Source of the DNA: Burkholderiales bacterium
Lineage (GTDB): Bacteria; Pseudomonadota; Gammaproteobacteria; Burkholderiales; CAIKXV01
Direction: 5' to 3'
Length of the DNA stretch: 24,334 nt
NCBI GenBank assembly: GCA_014379045.1
Contig: JACMMK010000208.1
Coordinates: forward strand, 1 to 24,334
Part shown: positions 1-8,106 of the stretch, piece after piece
Layout of the letters: each line of letters begins with the position of its first letter
Numbering within the stretch: the stretch's first letter is position 1
Translations under genes and position numbers: made by a program
The notes under the pieces: model-generated
Databases searched by the model: none
The model's input: only the letters and a program-made list of their open reading frames with translations
Told to the model about the DNA's origin: nothing

Positions 1-2
1 AT

Positions 3-230
3 CGGTCGGTCGACGGCGTGCGCTGGTTGCGCGAGCATCCGGCGGCGTGGGCGATCGGATTGATCGCGGCTGCCGCGCTGCGTCCGCGCGGTGTGTTCGG
101 GTTCGCGCGCAACGGGTTTCGTCTGTGGGCCGCGTGGCAGGCGTTGCGCGTGCCGAAGGCGCGGCTCGCCGCGCGCGTGCTGCCGCAGGTGCTCGACTGG
201 TATCGCACCTGGAAGTCGCGGCGCCGTTGA
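3..230 (+). CDS. YqjK-like family protein, C-terminal part (5' end outside window)
   Basis: The reading frame is already open at the left edge, so the true start lies upstream; GTG at 18 is only the first possible start inside the window. The visible ~75 residues resemble the C-terminal half of E. coli YqjK: a short hydrophobic stretch (AWAIGLIAAAALRP), then FARNGFRLWAAWQALR, then a basic tail ending in KSRRR. YqjK is a small inner-membrane-associated protein of unknown function, usually encoded after yqjD and yqjE, which lie outside this window if present. The gene ends 63 bp before the convergent HDOD gene. The family call rests on a short segment. Confidence 0.6.
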   Translation, partial: RSVDGVRWLREHPAAWAIGLIAAAALRPRGVFGFARNGFRLWAAWQALRVPKARLAARVLPQVLDWYRTWKSRRR

Positions 231-293
231 AATGCGCTCGGCGCTCAGCGGGTCGCCACCAGCGGCGCTATGCGTCGATCGCGTCGACCGGGA

Positions 294-1925
294 TCAACGC
301 CCCTGCTTGATCGCGAGCACCGCCTGATTGCGCAACGTGCGCAACAGCTTCAACACGTTCGGCGAGATGTCGATCTGCCCGGGGCGTTCGCAGTCGGCAT
401 AGATCATCCCGAACGGCTTCTCGTTGACGACCAGCGGGAACACGATGAAGTTCTTTGCGCCGACCGCGCTGCGGTACCACTCGGGTATGCGCGCCGCGAT
501 CTTCGGATCGTCGATGTCGTTGATCAGGATGTCGGCGTTCTTCGACAGCGCGGCGAAGAACACGTCGGGCTTGAACTGCATCGGGAAACGGAAACGCTTG
601 GCGATCGCGGCGACGTCGTCGCCGAACCCGAAGCGTCCCGTCATCGCCCCTTCGCGCACGTCGCGCACGCATAACAGCACGCGCCGGAAACCGATCGCCC
701 GGAACATCGTCTCGAGCACGATGCGCAACACCTCGTTCATCGGCATGCCGTCGACCAGCGCGTTGCTCAGGTCCTGGATTCCCGAAGACAGCGCCTCTTG
801 AGGATCGACCGGCACCCCGGCTTCGCCCCCGGCCGGGTCGGCGTCGGCCTCCTGCAATACTGCGATATCGGTCGTGTCGACCGCGCTCTCGCCGTCGGGG
901 TCGCTACCGGTGCCGCGTCCCGCCGCGGCGTTTCCGGCCTTCGCGCTGCTCATCAGCGCGCGGCCGAAACTGCTTTGCGAAAGATTCAGATTCAACGCCG
1001 CCGCGTACATGCTCAGTCCTGCCAGCGATTGCTGAACGAGATCGCCGATCTGCGCGCTGTCGAACGGCAACGCGCCTTTGAAACGCGCGCCGATGCGCGC
1101 GAAGCCTGCTGCGCGCTCGGTCGGCGAACAGCCGGCGGCCGCAGCGACCTCGGACGCGAAGCTCGATACCGTACGCATCCCTTCATCGGGGGATGCCGCC
1201 TTGCGCACCGGTCCCTTGGGTAGCGCGCGCATGCTGAACGAGATACGCGTCGGAAACCCCCAGGCCTCGGCCGTGCCCACGCCGAGCTGTTCGAACGATG
1301 CACCCAGAACGCGCTGCGCCGCCGTGTCTTCGTCGCGGTGCTCTTCGGTGACCAGGCGTTCGATCTCGCTCCATTCTTCCGGGAAATAGAACAGGCACAG
1401 CAGTCGACCGAGGTCGTGAAACAGCGCGCAGACAAACGCCTCTTCCGGATCGCGCAGCGCGGCTTTAGGCGCGGCCGCGCGCGCGATCACACCGGCGAAC
1501 AGCGTCATCACGAACTGGTCGCGCAACGCGGTCGCCTGCGCCTTGTTCTGCAGGTGCTCGAACAGCATCAGGCTGACCGCGATGTTGCGTACCTGATCGA
1601 AGCCGAGGATCTGCACCGCGCGCGAGATCGTGCTGATCTTGCCACCGCCCATCCCGCTGAACCCCGCCGAGTTGACGAGCCGCAGGATCTTGTTGGTCAG
1701 CGCGAAATCCTGGAGGATCGTGTTGGCGAGTTTCGCGATGTTCTCGCTGTCGGAGGCGAGCGCGCGGTTGACCGCAGAGATCGCGGTCGACAGCGCGGGA
1801 AAGTCGGTGCGATGGCGCATCCGCCGCAGCAGGAATTCGAGCGTGCTGTTGTCAGCGCTCCGGGTCACGACGGCGGGAACGCCGGCCTGCGTGTCGGCGA
1901 GACAGGTTTCGAGCGCGGCGCTCAT
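294..1925 (-). CDS. HDOD and GAF domain signalling protein (downstream part of a frameshifted kinase-HDOD-GAF gene)
   Basis: 543 aa from the ATG at 1925. Residues ~30-230 form an HDOD domain (MRHRTDFPALS, TNKILRLVNS, then LFHDLGRLL with the HD pair). A low-complexity Gly/Asp linker follows, and a GAF-type domain occupies about 385-535 (ending LLRTLRNQAVLAIKQGR). HDOD proteins are regulatory scaffolds in bacterial signalling; the GAF domain would sense a ligand or mediate contacts. The start is suspect. Reading upstream of the ATG in the same frame gives ARDPAQRFASAAE, which is the usual C-terminal end of a Hanks-type kinase domain. The overlapping kinase gene at 1852-2775 therefore looks like the first half of the same gene, and this ATG is probably internal. 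Confidence 0.85.
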   Translation of the reverse strand: MSAALETCLADTQAGVPAVVTRSADNSTLEFLLRRMRHRTDFPALSTAISAVNRALASDSENIAKLANTILQDFALTNKILRLVNSAGFSGMGGGKISTISRAVQILGFDQVRNIAVSLMLFEHLQNKAQATALRDQFVMTLFAGVIARAAAPKAALRDPEEAFVCALFHDLGRLLCLFYFPEEWSEIERLVTEEHRDEDTAAQRVLGASFEQLGVGTAEAWGFPTRISFSMRALPKGPVRKAASPDEGMRTVSSFASEVAAAAGCSPTERAAGFARIGARFKGALPFDSAQIGDLVQQSLAGLSMYAAALNLNLSQSSFGRALMSSAKAGNAAAGRGTGSDPDGESAVDTTDIAVLQEADADPAGGEAGVPVDPQEALSSGIQDLSNALVDGMPMNEVLRIVLETMFRAIGFRRVLLCVRDVREGAMTGRFGFGDDVAAIAKRFRFPMQFKPDVFFAALSKNADILINDIDDPKIAARIPEWYRSAVGAKNFIVFPLVVNEKPFGMIYADCERPGQIDISPNVLKLLRTLRNQAVLAIKQGR

Positions 1926-2775
1926 TTCCGCGGCCGAGGCGAAGCGCTGTGCCGGGTCCCGCGCACAGGCGCTCGTCGATCGGTTGCGGCGCGTCGGGCA
2001 ACTCGATCGGATCGTTCAACAGCGCATGGATCGCCTCGATCGCGTTCGCCGCGACGATCACCCGGCGCCCGGTCAACATCTCGCCGAGCAGCAGGCCGCA
2101 CGCGAACAGGTCGTTGGCCGAGGTGCTCGCACCCGACTTCACGTACTCCGGGGCCATGTAGGCCGGTGTGCCGACCAGGGTCATGTCGGGAATCGACGGG
2201 CCGCTGACGCGAAGCGCAATACCGAAGTCCATCACGCGCGGGTAGTCGTTCTCGTCGACCATGATGTTCGCCGGCTTCAGGTCGCGGTGAACCACCCCCT
2301 GCTCGTGCGCGTAGCCGACCGCATCGAGAATGCGCACCATCATCGCGATCGCACGCGCCGCCGGCAGCGCGCCGTGGATCTTCAGATACCCCGCGAGCGT
2401 GTCGCCGTCGACGAACTCGAACACCAGATACGGGTGGCCTTCGTGTTCGCCGACATCGAACGCGGGCACGATATGCGGGTGACGCAGGCGGCCGGCGATG
2501 CGCGCTTCGCCGAGCAGCTGGCGTGCGTCGGCTGCGGCGGTGTGGGGCAGCGTCTTGATCGCCACTTCGCGCTCGAGCAACGGATCGTGCGCAAGATAGA
2601 CGACCGATTGCATGCCGCGGCCGAGTACCCGGCTCACCTCGAAGCGGCCGATGCGTGCCGGCAGCGCACGGGTGAGGCTCGTGAGGCCGGCGTGCGGCGG
2701 CCGTCCCCCCGATCCCGAGGCGGCGCCCTCGCTGCGTTGCGCAGGGGCAATATCGGTCGTGGCAGTCACGGGCAT
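1852..2775 (-). CDS. Serine/threonine protein kinase (Hanks type), C-terminus frameshifted into the HDOD gene
   Basis: 307 aa. The motifs of an active eukaryotic-like kinase are present in order: glycine-rich loop GRGMQSVVY, VAIK lysine, HRDLKPAN catalytic loop, DFG, and GTPAYMAPE. No transmembrane segment is visible, so it is probably cytosolic. After PQPIDERLC the frame runs into Arg-rich sequence unlike a kinase (GPGTALRLGRGNERR...). The expected continuation (ARDPAQRFASAAEM) appears in the frame of the downstream HDOD gene. The two genes overlap by 74 bp. I read them as one kinase-HDOD-GAF gene broken near 1956-1976, or as a sequence error there. The catalytic core is complete, so the kinase half could still work. 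Aas is encoded 104 bp upstream on the same strand. Confidence 0.85.
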   Translation of the reverse strand: MPVTATTDIAPAQRSEGAASGSGGRPPHAGLTSLTRALPARIGRFEVSRVLGRGMQSVVYLAHDPLLEREVAIKTLPHTAAADARQLLGEARIAGRLRHPHIVPAFDVGEHEGHPYLVFEFVDGDTLAGYLKIHGALPAARAIAMMVRILDAVGYAHEQGVVHRDLKPANIMVDENDYPRVMDFGIALRVSGPSIPDMTLVGTPAYMAPEYVKSGASTSANDLFACGLLLGEMLTGRRVIVAANAIEAIHALLNDPIELPDAPQPIDERLCAGPGTALRLGRGNERRARNLSRRHAGRRSRRRDPER

Positions 2776-2879
2776 GGAGAACCTGGTGCGGCGCGCGAAC
2801 GTACGCGCGTATCACACGTTATCGTCCGGCTGCGCCCCGACTTGAGCGCGTCGGCGCAATGCCGTACGTCGACGCCGCT

Positions 2880-5123
2880 TCAGGCTACGGCTGCGAGCGC
2901 ACGCGCGCGCAGCGCCGCGTGATCGATCTTGCCGGTACCGAGCAGTGGCAACGGGTCCAGATGCACGACCGTGCGCGGTACCGCGATCTCAGGCAGTCCG
3001 CTGGCACGGGCCGACTGCTGCAGGTGCTCGCGTCGCAACGCAGCGTCGGTCGTGTGGAGGAGGATCGTCTCGCCGCGCTGCGGATCGGGAATCGCGGTCG
3101 CGGCATGCTGGGCCGCGGGGGAAGCGGTGGCAGCGAGCGTCTCGACGACTTCGAGCGACACCATCTCGCCGGCGATCTTCGCGAAGCGCTTGACGCGTCC
3201 GAGGATGGTCACGAACCCGTCGTCGTCGATCGCACAGACGTCGCCGGTCTCGTACCAGCCATCGCCCAGACTCGACTTCGGCGGTTCGAGCACCCCCGGA
3301 TTGTCCACGCGCAGGTACCCGGACATCAGGTTGGGCCCGCGCACGTGAAGCATGCCGCCGCGCTCGATGCCAGGAATCGGCACCAGGCGCCCTTCGATCG
3401 ACGGCAGCAACTGACCGACGGTGCCGCGGCGGTAGGCCATCGGCGTGTTGACCGCGATCACCGGCGCGGTCTCGGTTGCGCCGTAGCCCTCGAGGATGCG
3501 GATGCCGAACTTCTCGACCCAGTGATCGCGCACCGTATCGGAAAGCTTCTCGGCGCCGGCGACGACATAGCGCAGCCGGTAGAAGTCGTACGGGTGCGCC
3601 TGCTTCGCGTATTGCCCGAGGAACGTGCTGGTGCCGAACAGCACGCTGCAGCCGCGGTCGTAGATCACTTCGGGAATCACCCGGTAGTGCAGCGGCGACG
3701 GGTACAGGAATACGCCGGTGCCGGTGGCGACCGGCAGCAGCGCGCCGCCGGTCAGGCCGAACGAGTGGAACATCGGCAGCGCGTTCAGCACCTTGTCGGT
3801 GGGCGCGATATCGATGACCGAGCGCACCTGTGCGATGTTCGACAGCAGCGCGCGGTGCGACAACACCACCCCCTTCGGCTTGCCTTCGGAGCCCGACGTG
3901 AACAGCACGACCGCCGCGTCCTCGGGGTCGACCCTGCGCGCGACCAGACGCGGAAAGGTCATCATCGCGACCAGCCACAGTTTGTCGCCGAGGCCGAAGC
4001 CGGCGCGCAGGTCCTCGAGATGAAGCACCCGGATATCGCGCAGCGCCGCCACCGTCGCTTCGAGCTTCGCCTGGGCGAGGAACTGGCGTGAAGTGAACAC
4101 GGTGTGGATATCAGCCGCGAGGCACGCGCTCTGCATGCCATCGGTGCCTGCGGTGAAATTGAGCATGGCCGGCACCCGCTTCACCGCCGACAGGCCGATC
4201 AACAGGCCCAGCGTGGTCGCGAGGTTGGGCAGCAGCACGCCGACCCGCTCGCCTTCGCGCGTGTGGCGCGACGCGAGGCGCGCGAGCGCCAGCGTCATCT
4301 TCAGCAGGTCCGCGTACGAGTATTCGATCCGCTTCACGTCCTCGACCACACGATGGCCGCGGCCGTAGACGTCCATCGCATCGAGCAGCGTCGAATACAG
4401 GCTCACCTTCGGTTGCGAGCTGAACAGCATCTGCTGCATCACGCGCCGCATCGCCTCGCCGGCCTTGCGCCGGCGCGCCTTCGCCGAGCCCTCGCTCGCC
4501 ATCTCGATGCGCGTCGGCGGCTGGATCGACATCGTGATCGGCGGGAACAACCGCTTTGGATACTTGCCCGACACGCGGCTGAAAAAGGTACGCGCCGGGC
4601 CGTCCAGACGCACCGGCAGCAGCGTCGCACCGGTGCGCGCAGCGACGAACGCCGGACCGTCGTAGACCTTCATCAGGCTGCCGGTGACTGTGATGCGGCC
4701 CTCGGGAAAAATCACCACCGGACGTCCGGTCTCGACCAGTCGGACGACCGTCTTCATCGCCATCGGGCTGGTCGGGTCGACCGCGAGATAGTCGACCAGC
4801 GACAGTACGATGCGGAACCATCGGTTGCGCGCGACACCGGTGTGCACGACGAACACCGGGTCGAGCGGCAGATACAGGCCGAGGATCAGACCGTCGAGGA
4901 ACGATTCGTGGTTCGCGACCACCAGCAGGCGCGGCGCATCGAACTGCGTGACATCGCCTTGCACGCGCACGCGGAACAGGACACTGAACACGCCGCGCAG
5001 CACGGTCTGCAGCACCTTGCGCAACGGGCGCAGACGCGCGGGCACGCGCCCGGTCCCGGCGTCGGATCCGGTCAGAGGTGGGCGAGCTGACTCATGGCGG
5101 GACTCGTTATCGGGGTCTGACAT
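2880..5123 (-). CDS. aas: Bifunctional 2-acylglycerophosphoethanolamine acyltransferase / acyl-ACP synthetase
   Basis: 747 aa, collinear with E. coli Aas (719 aa). Residues ~35-230 are a PlsC-type acyltransferase with NHESFLDG (the H-X4-D motif, residues 71-78) and FPEGRITVTGSLMK (from 139). The rest is an AMP-forming synthetase with FTSGSEGKPKG, LEGYGATETAP, WYETGDVCAI and the closing lysine motif TGKIDHAAL. The enzyme re-acylates lysophosphatidylethanolamine at the inner membrane and activates fatty acids onto acyl carrier protein. The ATG at 5123 has no clear ribosome binding site and adds about 35 residues compared with E. coli; a GTG near 5045 is an alternative start. There is no fused LplT-like transporter. 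Confidence 0.93.
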   Translation of the reverse strand: MSDPDNESRHESARPPLTGSDAGTGRVPARLRPLRKVLQTVLRGVFSVLFRVRVQGDVTQFDAPRLLVVANHESFLDGLILGLYLPLDPVFVVHTGVARNRWFRIVLSLVDYLAVDPTSPMAMKTVVRLVETGRPVVIFPEGRITVTGSLMKVYDGPAFVAARTGATLLPVRLDGPARTFFSRVSGKYPKRLFPPITMSIQPPTRIEMASEGSAKARRRKAGEAMRRVMQQMLFSSQPKVSLYSTLLDAMDVYGRGHRVVEDVKRIEYSYADLLKMTLALARLASRHTREGERVGVLLPNLATTLGLLIGLSAVKRVPAMLNFTAGTDGMQSACLAADIHTVFTSRQFLAQAKLEATVAALRDIRVLHLEDLRAGFGLGDKLWLVAMMTFPRLVARRVDPEDAAVVLFTSGSEGKPKGVVLSHRALLSNIAQVRSVIDIAPTDKVLNALPMFHSFGLTGGALLPVATGTGVFLYPSPLHYRVIPEVIYDRGCSVLFGTSTFLGQYAKQAHPYDFYRLRYVVAGAEKLSDTVRDHWVEKFGIRILEGYGATETAPVIAVNTPMAYRRGTVGQLLPSIEGRLVPIPGIERGGMLHVRGPNLMSGYLRVDNPGVLEPPKSSLGDGWYETGDVCAIDDDGFVTILGRVKRFAKIAGEMVSLEVVETLAATASPAAQHAATAIPDPQRGETILLHTTDAALRREHLQQSARASGLPEIAVPRTVVHLDPLPLLGTGKIDHAALRARALAAVA

Positions 5124-5316
5124 GTCGGGGAGGGTGCTGCGCGCGCCATGCGAAGCGCGCGATTGTCGGCCAGCGCCCGCGCCCAGTCAAAGCGTCGAAG
5201 GGGATTTCGACTGCGCGCGGCGGAATGCGCGGCGACGTGTGTGAGATGCACGCCAACGATGACGGTCACTGTTGTATCGTGCGCGGCTGTCCTGCACCGA
5301 CGAAGGAGCGAATCTC

Positions 5317-5817
5317 ATGTATGGCTTGAAGCATCCGCGCACGCCTCCCCGAACCGCACCCCAGGTCAACGGCATCGACGGCGTGCATGCGATGCTCGCC
5401 GCGCCGCCGGCGCGCCGGCTCGGCATCGAACTCGACTCGGCGACGCGCAAGAAGGTGGTCGCGCGTCTGCCGATCAAGCCACATCACATGAACCGTGGGC
5501 AGCGGGTCAATGGCGGCGTGCTGATGGCGTTCGCGGATTTTCTGGGTGCGGCGGGTACCGTGATGAACCTCGTACCGGGCTGGCGCACGACGACGATCGA
5601 ATCGAAGACCAACTTCTTCGTTGCAGGCGAGGGGCCGGTGCTGACCGGGGTGTCGACACCGTTGCATGTCGGGCGCAGCACCAACGTCTGGCAGACGCGG
5701 GTCACCAACGCCGACGGGCGGATGGTGGCGTTGATCACGCAGACGCAGATCGTGCTGCCGCCACCGGTGGCGGGGTCGCGCCCGGCAGGCGCACCGTCCG
5801 CGCGCGGCAAGCTATAG
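5317..5817 (+). CDS. PaaI-family hotdog thioesterase
   Basis: 166 aa. The ATG at 5317 has AAGGAG at 5303-5308, 8 nt upstream, which decides the start over an earlier in-frame codon at 5272. The sequence has the hotdog-fold pattern of PaaI-type acyl-CoA thioesterases: HHMNRGQRVNGGVLMAFAD (the helix bearing the active site), then IESKTNFF, GRSTNVWQTRV and MVALITQTQIVL on the beta strands. Such enzymes hydrolyse acyl- or aryl-CoA esters in the cytosol; the substrate cannot be predicted. It is divergent from aas (193 bp apart) and lies 61 bp before the Bug gene, so it may head that transcript. Confidence 0.85.
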   Translation: MYGLKHPRTPPRTAPQVNGIDGVHAMLAAPPARRLGIELDSATRKKVVARLPIKPHHMNRGQRVNGGVLMAFADFLGAAGTVMNLVPGWRTTTIESKTNFFVAGEGPVLTGVSTPLHVGRSTNVWQTRVTNADGRMVALITQTQIVLPPPVAGSRPAGAPSARGKL

Positions 5818-5864
5818 TCGGGGCTGGATGCGGGACACGCGAACGATGCGTGCGAAGCGCCAAC

Positions 5865-5870
5865 GGAGGA
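5865..5870 (+). promoter_or_regulatory. Ribosome binding site deciding the GTG start at 5879
   Basis: GGAGGA sits 8 nt before GTG 5879. Earlier in-frame ATG codons at 5828 and 5846 lack a comparable site. Starting at 5879 also places the hydrophobic signal segment nearer the N-terminus. Confidence 0.6.
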
Positions 5871-5878
5871 CGTCGACA

Positions 5879-6904
5879 GTGAAGGAGAAGTGCATCGTGC
5901 TGTGTAGAGTCCCCCCGGAGGTCGAGCGCATTCGAGCGCTGTCGCTGGTTCTGCTGTCGGCGTTGGCGGTGGCCGCGAGCGGAGCCGTCGCCGCGGACAA
6001 GGTCGCGGCGGCCTATCCGATCAAGCCGATCCGGGTCATCGTGCCGTTCCCGCCCGGCGGCGGTACCGATTTCGTGATGCGCGCGATCGCGCCGCAGCTG
6101 TCCGAGCAACTCGGCCAGCAGGTACTGATCGACAACCGTGCGGGCGCGCAGGGTGTGATCGGCACCCAACTCGGCGCGCGTGCGAGCAACGACGGCTACA
6201 CGTTGACGATCGTCGATGCGGCGACGGTGATCTCGCCGGCGCTGATCGATCCGCCGCCGTTCGATGTGCTGAAAGATTTCGCGCCGATCGCGATCCTGGT
6301 CGAGCAGCCCTACCTGATCACCCTGCACCCCTCGGTGCCGGCGACCTCGATGGCGGAGTTCATCAAGCTCGTGCAGGCGAACCCGAACAAGTACAACTTC
6401 GGCTCGGGATCGGCGATCGCGCATGTCTCGCAGGCGCTGTTCTATTCGGTCGCCAAGTTGAACATGACGCATGTGCCCTATCGCGGGTCGGGTCCGCTGA
6501 TGGCGGCGTTGATCGGCAACGAAGTGCAGACCAGCTTCACCGGACCGGGCGCGGCGCTGCCGCAGGTCAAGGCGGGCAAGCTGCGCGCGATCGCGGTCAC
6601 CTCGATCAAGCGCTTCGCGCAGACCCCGGAGGTGCCGACGCTCGACGAGGTCGGCTTCAAGGGGTTCGAGATCCGCGGCTGGTTCGGCATGCTCGCGCCT
6701 GCGGGCACGCCGCGTCCGATCGTCGTGAAGTTGAACGGTGCGCTCAACAACGTGCTGTCCGGGGGCCAGGCGGCACAGCTGCTGCGCGAGCGTGGCTACG
6801 ATCTGAACCCGGCCTCGCCCGAGGCATTCGGGAAGTTCCTCGGCACCGAGGTCACGCGCTGGTCGAAGGCGGTGAAGCAGTACGGGGTGAAGGCCAGCGA
6901 TTGA
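5879..6904 (+). CDS. Bug/TctC-family periplasmic solute-binding protein
   Basis: 341 aa with a GTG start. An N-terminal signal peptide (core LSLVLLSALAVAASG) probably ends at AVA-AD, so the mature protein is periplasmic. Family landmarks: YPIKPIRVIVPFPPGGGTD, IDNRAGAQGVIG, DGYTLTI, LHPSVPATS, HVPYRGSGPLM and a C-terminal tryptophan motif (VTRWSKAVKQYG). Bug proteins bind carboxylates or similar small metabolites, classically for tripartite tricarboxylate transporters. No TctA or TctB membrane subunit lies nearby, so this is an orphan receptor. It heads an operon-like run with the decarboxylase-like protein, amidohydrolase and carbamoylase, so its ligand may be their substrate. Confidence 0.92.
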   Translation: MKEKCIVLCRVPPEVERIRALSLVLLSALAVAASGAVAADKVAAAYPIKPIRVIVPFPPGGGTDFVMRAIAPQLSEQLGQQVLIDNRAGAQGVIGTQLGARASNDGYTLTIVDAATVISPALIDPPPFDVLKDFAPIAILVEQPYLITLHPSVPATSMAEFIKLVQANPNKYNFGSGSAIAHVSQALFYSVAKLNMTHVPYRGSGPLMAALIGNEVQTSFTGPGAALPQVKAGKLRAIAVTSIKRFAQTPEVPTLDEVGFKGFEIRGWFGMLAPAGTPRPIVVKLNGALNNVLSGGQAAQLLRERGYDLNPASPEAFGKFLGTEVTRWSKAVKQYGVKASD

Positions 6905-7032
6905 ACGAATGATGCGCGCGGCTGCGCTAACGCAGTCGCGCGTCGATGACGAATGCCCGCGCGCCGTGCGGGGTATCACCGGGGCACGCAGTCAGAGCGA
7001 ACGGCCCGGTGACCCCGTGCCGCGCGGCGACC

Positions 7033-7038
7033 GAGGAG
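7033..7038 (+). promoter_or_regulatory. Ribosome binding site deciding the GTG start at 7047
   Basis: GAGGAG lies 8 nt before GTG 7047. The open frame extends to 6909, but that stretch encodes unremarkable sequence and the family's N-terminus begins at about 7047. Confidence 0.6.
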
Positions 7039-7046
7039 ACGACGAA

Positions 7047-8039
7047 GTGGCGAAACTGCAGGTGAGCATGGGGTGCTGCGACTACGATCGCACGCGCGCG
7101 CTGTTCGACGGACGGGTGCAGATCGAGGGCTGCGAGGTGTTGGCGGTCAACATCGAACCCGAAGAAGCGTTTCATCGCGCGTTCTCGTTTCGCGAGTTCG
7201 ACATCTCGGAGATATCGCTGTCGAGCCACACGATGCTCACCTCGCGCGGCGCGAACGAGTATGTCGGGGTGCCAGCGTTCGTCTCGCGCCTGTTTCGTCA
7301 CTCGGGTATCTACATCCGCACCGACCGCGGCATCGATCGTCCGCAGGATCTCGCGGGCAAGACGGTCGGCCTGCCGGAGTACCAGATCACCGCGAACGTA
7401 TGGATTCGCGGCATCCTGCAGGACGACTTCGGCGTCACGCCGGAATCGATCCACTGGCGCCGGGGTGGCGTCGAGGAAGCCGGACGTCTAGAGCGGGCGC
7501 CGCTCGCGCTGCCGCCTGCGATCGACCTGCAGCAGGTCGCAGACGGGAAGACGCTATCCGGAATGCTCGAAGCCGGCGAGATCGACGCGGTGATCAGCGC
7601 GCGGGCGCCGTCGTGTTTCGAGCGCGGCGTGCCGAATGTCGCGCGCCTGTTCCCGGACTATCGCCGTACCGAGGAAGACTATTTCCGACGCACGAAGATC
7701 TTCCCGACGATGCACGTGATAGGGATCCGGCGCTCGCTCGCCGAGCGACACCCCTGGTTGCCGGTCAGCGTGTTCAAGGCGTTCATGCTCGCGCGCGCGC
7801 AGTCGCTCTATGAACTCGGGCAGATCGGGCACCTGTTCGTGAGCCTGCCGTGGGCCGTGGCCGAGTTTCATGCGGCGAAGGCATTGATGGGCGACGACTA
7901 CTGGAGCTACGGTTTCGAGGCGAATCGGCATGTGCTCGAGACGTTGACCCGTTATCATTTCGACCAGGGCTTGTCGGCGCGCAAGGTGTCGCCCGAGGAA
8001 CTGTTCGCCGCCTCGACACTCGACCTGACCAAGATCTAG
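7047..8039 (+). CDS. 4,5-dihydroxyphthalate decarboxylase-like / NMT1-like substrate-binding-fold protein
   Basis: 330 aa from GTG 7047. It resembles the family annotated either as 4,5-dihydroxyphthalate decarboxylase (Pht5) or as ABC transporter substrate-binding protein: an early CCDYDRTRALFDG, EFDISEISLSS, FVSRLFRHSGIYI, GKTVGLPEYQITANVWIRG, and a conserved half with PTMHVIGI and DDYWSYGFEANR. No signal peptide or lipobox is present, so it should be cytosolic. That favours an enzyme over a transport receptor. It sits between the Bug receptor and the amidohydrolase in one direction (gap to the amidohydrolase 67 bp). A second family member is encoded at 19552-20556 on the other strand. The exact substrate is unknown. 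Confidence 0.8.
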   Translation: MAKLQVSMGCCDYDRTRALFDGRVQIEGCEVLAVNIEPEEAFHRAFSFREFDISEISLSSHTMLTSRGANEYVGVPAFVSRLFRHSGIYIRTDRGIDRPQDLAGKTVGLPEYQITANVWIRGILQDDFGVTPESIHWRRGGVEEAGRLERAPLALPPAIDLQQVADGKTLSGMLEAGEIDAVISARAPSCFERGVPNVARLFPDYRRTEEDYFRRTKIFPTMHVIGIRRSLAERHPWLPVSVFKAFMLARAQSLYELGQIGHLFVSLPWAVAEFHAAKALMGDDYWSYGFEANRHVLETLTRYHFDQGLSARKVSPEELFAASTLDLTKI

Positions 8040-8106
8040 GTCGTTCGCACCACCGCGCGGCGACTGTGCGTGCTGCGTTTGCCATCAACGGGACACAGGG
8101 GCTGAG

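Noticed and set aside
1630..4091. Long plus-strand open frames of 410-430 aa across the kinase and aas genes
   Set aside because: Shadows of minus-strand genes with clear catalytic motifs; their own translations show no recognisable domain.
5813..5818. TATAGT as a -10 box for the operon starting at 5879
   Set aside because: It overlaps the thioesterase stop and no acceptable -35 hexamer lies 16-18 nt upstream.
5735..6979. 414-aa open frame on the minus strand, antisense to the first Bug gene
   Set aside because: Low-complexity Arg-rich translation; the plus-strand Bug protein has full family conservation and a signal peptide.
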